Positions 7,356 to 10,629 of a stretch of DNA of 10,629 bases are shown piece by piece. The stretch covers positions 1-10,629 of the forward strand of contig CANBQX010000064.1 in assembly GCA_947371775.1 (NCBI GenBank), given 5' to 3'. Numbering within the stretch: position 1 is the first letter of the stretch; the number at the start of each line of letters is the position of its first letter. The DNA comes from Comamonadaceae bacterium (lineage in GTDB: Bacteria > Pseudomonadota > Gammaproteobacteria > Burkholderiales > Burkholderiaceae_C). The translations under genes were made by a program, and so were the position numbers. The notes under the pieces are model-generated. The model saw only the letters and a program-made list of their open reading frames with translations. It was not told the DNA's origin and did no database searches.

Positions 7356-7371
7356 TGTCATTTATCGGACA
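7356..7371. promoter_or_regulatory. TGTC-N8-GACA inverted element, candidate activator site
   Basis: This short inverted repeat lies about 56-71 bases upstream of the regulator start. Its core GTCATTTATCGGAC has the same GTC-N8-GAC spacing as the reported Pseudomonas FleQ-binding consensus (as I recall it, gTCaNTAAAttGAC). The match is partial and the arms are only 4 bp. Confidence 0.3.
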
Positions 7372-7383
7372 GTACAGAGGTGT

Positions 7384-7412
7384 TTTTTACATTTTTTTGT
7401 GAAATTTGACAA
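7384..7412 (-). promoter_or_regulatory. Candidate sigma-70-type promoter for the sigma-54 activator gene
   Basis: On the minus strand, TTGTCA (7412-7407) and TAAAAA (7389-7384) are separated by 17 bases, matching the consensus hexamers at 5/6 and 4/6. It would start transcription some 75-80 bases before the regulator ATG. The -10 is weak and the region is generally A/T-rich, so chance matches are easy. Confidence 0.3.
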
Positions 7413-7414
7413 AA
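7395..7414. promoter_or_regulatory. Near-perfect 20-bp palindrome in divergent control region, candidate operator
   Basis: TTTTGTGAAATTTGACAAAA is symmetric at 9 of 10 pairs, the only mismatch being G7401/G7408. It lies between the divergently oriented regulator and Sel1 gene. It overlaps the TTGTCA hexamer on the minus strand and a perfect TTGACA hexamer on the plus strand (7406-7411), so a bound dimer could control both directions. The plus-strand hexamer lacks a convincing -10 at 16-18 bases. Confidence 0.4.
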
Positions 7415-7496
7415 TTGCCTAATTCGTTCATTTCACGTCGATGCCTGGGAATGGGCGTGCCGGCGGCATAATCGACGGGCTATCCAACCCGCGCCC

Positions 7497-8822
7497 GTGA
7501 CCGACAACGCACCCGATCTCCAACTCGCAGCGCTCAACAATTTGGGCCTGATGTACGCCAATGGGCAGGGTGTGCCCCAAGACTTTGCCAAAGCACTGGA
7601 GTGCTACCAACAGGCTGCCGAGCGCGGCGCAGCGCAAGCCCAATCCAATTTGGCCGTGATGTATGCCCATGGCCAAGGGGTGGAGCAGGATTTTGTGCAG
7701 GCCCGCAAGTGGTATGGCGCGGCCGCCGAGCAAGGCTTGCCCTACGCCCAATCCAACCTGGCGGCGCTCTACGCCAATGGTCAGGGCGGCGAGGTGGACT
7801 ACGCCCAGGCCTTGCACTGGTACCAGAGCGCGGCCGAACAAGGCGACACCACCGCCCGCAGCAACCTCGGTGTGATGTACGCCAACGGCCAGGGCGTGGA
7901 AAAAGACTTTCTTCTCGCACAAGCCTGTTACGAGGAAAGTGCCGCCCAAGGCGACCCGGCAGCGCAATATGGATTGGGCGTGATGTATGCCAACGGCCAT
8001 GGCGTACCGCGTGACGTCTCCAAGGCCCAGCATTGGTACACCCTGGCCGCAGAGCAAGGCCATGTGCATGCGCAGTTCAATTTGGGCTTTTTGTTTTCCA
8101 TGGGGCAGGACGTGCCTGTCAATGCCGAGCGTGCGGTGCAGTGGTACACCCTGGCCGCCAACGCAGGCGACGCCGCCGCCCAGTACAACCTGGGCGTGAT
8201 GTACAGCCTGGGCCAAGGCACAGCCAAAAACCCGGAACAAGCCGTGCACTGGTACCGCGCCGCCGCCAAGCAAGGCGACGCTGCGGCCCAGTACAACCTG
8301 GGGCTGATGTATTCCACCGGCCAGGATGTAGAGCGCGACGACGCCCTGGCCTTGGCCTGGTACCAATTGGCCGCAGACCAGGGCGACGCACAAGCCCAGT
8401 ACAACCTGGGGGTGATGATTGCCAATGGCCAAGGCACGATTGGCAGTGCCGAGGTCGCCATGCAGTGGTTTCAGCTGGCGGCAGACCAGGGCGACGCCCA
8501 AGCCCAATTCGATCTGGGTGCCCTGCAACAAGCGGCGACCCCTCCCAATTTCGCCCAGGCGCTGGTCAATTACCGGCGTGCAGCGGCACAAGGGCATGCC
8601 GACGGACAAGCGGCTTTGGGTTGGCTCTATGCCAATGGCGCGGGCGTGCTGCAAGACTATGTGCGGGCCCACATGTGGTTCAACCTGGGCGCCGTTGGCG
8701 GACATGCCGTAGCGGCCTACGGACGGGACTTTGTGGCCCAGCAAATGACGCCTGCCCAAATTGCCGAAGCCCAGGACATGGCGCGGGCCTGCCAGCGCAG
8801 CAACTTCAAGGACTTTGATTAG
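7497..8822 (+). CDS. Sel1-like repeat protein with 11 repeats
   Basis: The 441-residue protein is almost entirely Sel1-like repeats, alpha/alpha solenoid units that act as protein-interaction scaffolds. Ten repeats of exactly 36 residues except the last of them run from residue 12 (starts at 12, 48, 84, 120, 156, 192, 228, 264, 300, 336; the tenth is shortened to 34 and degenerate). The eleventh starts at 370. The unit reads AQxNLGVMYANGQGVxxDxxxAxxWYxxAAEQGDxx. Residues 406-441 form a capping helix. There is no signal peptide or membrane helix, so the protein is probably cytoplasmic, unlike many exported Sel1 proteins. The start is GTG with no clear Shine-Dalgarno sequence; no other start codon is in frame upstream in the intergenic region, and the next ATG (7552) would cut into repeat 1. 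It leads the cassette and ends 52 bases before the J-domain gene. Confidence 0.93.
   Translation: MTDNAPDLQLAALNNLGLMYANGQGVPQDFAKALECYQQAAERGAAQAQSNLAVMYAHGQGVEQDFVQARKWYGAAAEQGLPYAQSNLAALYANGQGGEVDYAQALHWYQSAAEQGDTTARSNLGVMYANGQGVEKDFLLAQACYEESAAQGDPAAQYGLGVMYANGHGVPRDVSKAQHWYTLAAEQGHVHAQFNLGFLFSMGQDVPVNAERAVQWYTLAANAGDAAAQYNLGVMYSLGQGTAKNPEQAVHWYRAAAKQGDAAAQYNLGLMYSTGQDVERDDALALAWYQLAADQGDAQAQYNLGVMIANGQGTIGSAEVAMQWFQLAADQGDAQAQFDLGALQQAATPPNFAQALVNYRRAAAQGHADGQAALGWLYANGAGVLQDYVRAHMWFNLGAVGGHAVAAYGRDFVAQQMTPAQIAEAQDMARACQRSNFKDFD
7530..8711 (+). repeat. Tandem 108-bp coding repeats (Sel1 units)
   Basis: Eleven in-frame units, mostly 108 bp. DNA identity is highest in the middle: the 17-mer GCCCAGTACAACCTGGG occurs at 8178, 8286 and 8394, exactly 108 bases apart. 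A 32-base block ending repeat 8 (8369-8400) recurs at 8477-8508 with only three differences. This points to recent duplication or conversion among repeats 7-9. Confidence 0.85.
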
Positions 8823-8874
8823 CCGCCAGGCCTCTCAAGTACCAGGCGCTGCGCGCTGGTCACCTTCCATTGCC

Positions 8875-10140
8875 ATGACCGACCTTGTTGAGTCCCTTCA
8901 CTTTTCTGATGCGCACGCCATGCTGGCGCACCAGTTCGCCAGCGCGCAACAGCACGTGGTGTGCGGCCTGCGTGGGGCCTGTGGGCGGCCGCTCTTTGAC
9001 CTGCTGCTGGGCTGCAGCCGCAGAGGGCTGGCCGTGACCCTGGTGGTCTCGGGTGAGCCTCAAGACCAGGCGTCAGGCATTGCCTGGGAGCGCCTAACGG
9101 CTCTGGGCGCCACGCTGCACCGGCTGCGCCCGGGCGCGCCTCAGCTACACACCTCGGTGTGCGTGATCGACGCCCAGTCGGTGGTCAGCGGCGCGCTCGC
9201 ATCGCTCAAAACCGTGTCCGACGCCCAGTTTGCGGGCCTGCTCTTGCAGACCGATACTGCGGTGGCCGAGGCCTGCCAAAGGGGTCTGGCGCAGTGGGCG
9301 GCAAGCTACGCGCAATCCCAGGCGAGCGCGGTCGGCGAGGCCCCACCCCTGGTCGCGCCAGCGGACGGCACACTCGCCACCTACGACGACCCGCTGCACT
9401 GGGCCCCGCCATGGCAGACCGACTTGCTGCAAGCACACACCCTGGCCTTGCAGGCGGACATTGCCGAGATGCACCGCACGCTCAACGCGTTTGACCAGGC
9501 ACAGGACCAAGCCATCGGCCCCCTGCTGCGGGAATGCCTGGACGCCAAGCGCCAGCACCTGCGGCAGTTGCACGCCGAGTCGGGCAGCGATCAGACGCGC
9601 ACCCAGGCTGAACAAGCACAAGAGCAGTTTGACCGTTACACCCAGGCCCAAAGCGCCAAGCCTGCCCCGGCGGCCCCGCTGGACCCTCAAGCCCAGGCGC
9701 AGATGAAGCAGCTCTACCGCAAACTCGCCATGCGCCTGCACCCCGACCGGGTCGATGACGAGGGCAAAGACGAAGCCCAAGCCCTGTTCCAATTGCTGCA
9801 AGCGGGCTACGAGAACAACGACCTCGCTGCCTTGCAGGCCTTGGCGCTGCAGGTCAGCGCCGGGCCTGCGGTGAGCGCCAACGCAGCAAGCTCCGGTAGC
9901 GGCGGATCGTCTGCGGCCCAACGCCAAGCCGCAGCGCTCAAAGCGCGCCTGGATCAGCACCTGCGGGATCGCGCGGCCATTTTGCGCAGCCCCACCTGGC
10001 AGACGCTGAGTACCCAGAGCAACTGGGCGGTGTGGTTTGGCCAGCAGGCGCGCTACCTTCAGGCCGAGCTGGAGCGCTACGCCCAGGCACTGGGATCACC
10101 CACGCTGACGCAAAGCGATCGCCCAGGTGGCGCGCCATGA
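8875..10140 (+). CDS. Degenerate phospholipase-D-like domain fused to a J-type (DnaJ-like) domain
   Basis: The 421-residue product has three parts. Residues 20-145 resemble a PLD-superfamily domain: an N-terminal strand QHVVCGLRG, the segment RRGLAVTLVVSG with later ALGATLHRL, then LHTSVCVIDAQSVVSGALAS. The last has the spacing of the HKD motif HxKxxxxD but with Ser for Lys (H92, S94, D99), and there is no second motif, so catalysis is unlikely. Residues 180-260 are helical and Gln/Ala-rich. Residues 275-325 form a J-like domain, LYRKLAMRLHPDRVDDEGKD, with HPD at 289-291, followed by FQLLQAGYENNDLAALQAL. HPD is the residue set that stimulates Hsp70 ATPase. A Ser/Gly linker and a helical tail (345-405) end it. 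I prefer the ATG at 8875; the frame is open from 8761, but that would overlap the Sel1 gene. The gene overlaps the next by ATGA. Confidence 0.85.
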   Translation: MTDLVESLHFSDAHAMLAHQFASAQQHVVCGLRGACGRPLFDLLLGCSRRGLAVTLVVSGEPQDQASGIAWERLTALGATLHRLRPGAPQLHTSVCVIDAQSVVSGALASLKTVSDAQFAGLLLQTDTAVAEACQRGLAQWAASYAQSQASAVGEAPPLVAPADGTLATYDDPLHWAPPWQTDLLQAHTLALQADIAEMHRTLNAFDQAQDQAIGPLLRECLDAKRQHLRQLHAESGSDQTRTQAEQAQEQFDRYTQAQSAKPAPAAPLDPQAQAQMKQLYRKLAMRLHPDRVDDEGKDEAQALFQLLQAGYENNDLAALQALALQVSAGPAVSANAASSGSGGSSAAQRQAAALKARLDQHLRDRAAILRSPTWQTLSTQSNWAVWFGQQARYLQAELERYAQALGSPTLTQSDRPGGAP

Positions 10141-10629
10141 ACGATATCGTCGTCCAGAACCCATCGGCCACCACACTGAGCCTTGGCACCCGGGACCGCT
10201 TGGATGCGGCTTCGGGCGCGCTGGCGCTGCTGCAAGAGGCCCATGTGCTGTCGTTTTTTCGCGAACAGCCGCGTTTGTTTGTTCAGTGTCTGCACCACCA
10301 TTTCCCGCTGAGCGCCGACCCCATTGCCGCGTTTGCATCGGTCTGGGACTGGAAGCGCCTGAGCGCCAGCCGCGCGCTGGCCTGGACGCCGGAGATGATC
10401 GCCCAGCATGCGGGTCTATGGGACTGGGACGCCTTGAGCAAAAACCCCAGCCTGCCCTGGAACGCCGAGCTCTTGGAGCACCACGCGGATCGCTGGAACT
10501 GGCGCGCCCTCAGTGCCAACCCGGCCCTGCCCTGGAGCAGTGCGCTGCTGGATGCCAACGCCTACCGCTGGGACTGGGCGGCGCTCAGCAGCAACGCCGA
10601 CTTGCCCTGGAACGCCGCCTTCCTCCACA
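10137..10629 (+). CDS. Trp-rich 25-residue repeat protein, 5' part only
   Basis: An ATG at 10137, overlapping the previous stop as ATGA, opens a frame that runs off the window after 164 complete codons without a stop. Residues 1-69 are a helical, unrecognised N-terminal region (ALALLQEAHVLSFFREQPRLF). From residue 70, strict 25-residue repeats begin, with WDW or WNW at 70, 95, 120 and 145. The unit reads WDWxxLSxNPxLPWNxxLLxxHxxR, where the last part is a short amphipathic helix. Tandem Trp-anchored units of this sort suggest a solenoid or interaction surface. I do not recognise a named family. The ATGA overlap links its translation to the PLD-like/J-domain protein. Its total repeat number and C-terminus are not in view. 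Confidence 0.85.
   Translation, partial: MNDIVVQNPSATTLSLGTRDRLDAASGALALLQEAHVLSFFREQPRLFVQCLHHHFPLSADPIAAFASVWDWKRLSASRALAWTPEMIAQHAGLWDWDALSKNPSLPWNAELLEHHADRWNWRALSANPALPWSSALLDANAYRWDWAALSSNADLPWNAAFLH
10344..10629 (+). repeat. Tandem 75-bp coding repeats (WDW units)
   Basis: Units start at 10344, 10419, 10494 and 10569, exactly 75 bases apart. At the protein level WxWxxLSxN and PW are almost invariant; the first unit is the most divergent (ALAWTPEMI in place of xLPWNxxLL). DNA identity is moderate, so the repeats are not very recent copies. The array continues past the window end. Confidence 0.85.

Larger units (their letters stand above)
7301..7496. promoter_or_regulatory. AT-rich divergent intergenic region
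   Basis: This 196-base region is the longest gap in the window. Bases 7320-7435 are strikingly A/T-rich, with T7 and T6 runs, compared with the G+C-rich genes around it. It separates the sigma-54 activator from the Sel1 cassette and should hold promoters for both. Besides the two inverted elements listed separately, I see no small gene or riboswitch-like structure. Confidence 0.6.

Noticed and set aside
7401..7440. Perfect TTGACA hexamer at 7406-7411 as a plus-strand promoter for the Sel1 gene
   Set aside because: No acceptable -10 hexamer is found at 16-18 bases; kept only as part of the palindrome description.
7301..7496. Sigma-54 promoter (TGGCAC-N5-TTGC type) upstream of the regulator or the Sel1 gene
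   Set aside because: Reading both strands by eye, I found no GG/GC pair with the correct spacing and flanks; TGGCA strings elsewhere in the window lack the TTGC half.
7530..8711. Regularly spaced repeats considered as a CRISPR-like array
   Set aside because: The 108-bp period is wholly coding, in frame, and matches the 36-residue Sel1 unit; there are no short identical repeats separated by unique spacers.
7428..8759. Minus-strand open frame of 443 codons with repeated GVALxGG-type units
   Set aside because: Its repetitiveness is the mirror of the Sel1 repeats on the plus strand; the Sel1 reading has a coherent domain and the antisense one does not.
8761..8874. TTG start at 8761 giving a 38-residue extension of the PLD-like/J-domain protein
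   Set aside because: The extension overlaps the end of the Sel1 gene and has no domain character; the ATG at 8875 begins a sensible protein.
9145..9175. Active phospholipase D or PLD-type nuclease
   Set aside because: The only HKD-like motif lacks its lysine and there is no second motif, so an enzymatic call is not supported.
9145..9960. Minus-strand open frame of 271 codons opposite the PLD-like/J-domain gene
   Set aside because: No recognisable domain, Arg/Gly/Leu-rich composition, fully inside a gene with an HPD motif and better context.

Overview
The window reads as a chromosomal segment of a flagellated betaproteobacterium, probably Burkholderiales and Comamonadaceae-like. This rests on the high G+C content, the Ala/Gln-rich proteins and the general look of the flagellar export proteins. 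It is inferred from protein style, not from a marker gene. Coding density is very high, and no gene-free stretch exceeds about 200 bases.

Region 1 (1-6132, + strand) is one tightly packed gene string. It starts with the 3' end of fliO, then fliP, fliQ, fliR and flhB, the membrane core of the flagellar type III export gate. Three more genes follow in the same direction, starting with a 4-base ATGA overlap and then gaps of 5 and 17 bases. They encode a DamX-like membrane protein (degenerate AAA-like N-terminus, one membrane helix, C-terminal SPOR-like domain), a small soluble protein I do not recognise, and a single-pass membrane protein with a His/Asp-rich cytoplasmic patch and a probable periplasmic coiled coil. 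FlhB carries NPEH where the family normally has the NPTH self-cleavage motif.

Region 2 (6164-7300, - strand) is a sigma-54 activator with a complete AAA+ domain including GAFTGA and a Fis-type helix-turn-helix, but no N-terminal receiver domain. It converges on the flagellar string, with a perfect 10-bp hairpin at the junction. Upstream of it lies a 196-base AT-rich divergent control region. That region holds a near-perfect 20-bp palindrome overlapping promoter-like hexamers on both strands, and a second TGTC-N8-GACA element.

Region 3 (7497-10629, + strand) is a separate three-gene cassette of repeat and chaperone-like proteins. First comes an 11-repeat Sel1 protein. Next is a protein joining a degenerate phospholipase-D-like domain, a helical segment and a J-type HPD domain. 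Last, overlapping it by ATGA and running off the window edge, is a protein of strict 25-residue Trp-rich repeats (WDWxxLSxNxxLPW). This cassette is the best candidate here for an undescribed system. Its architecture suggests protein-protein scaffolding with Hsp70 recruitment, but nothing in the sequence fixes its job.

No tRNA, rRNA, CRISPR array, insertion sequence or phage gene was seen.
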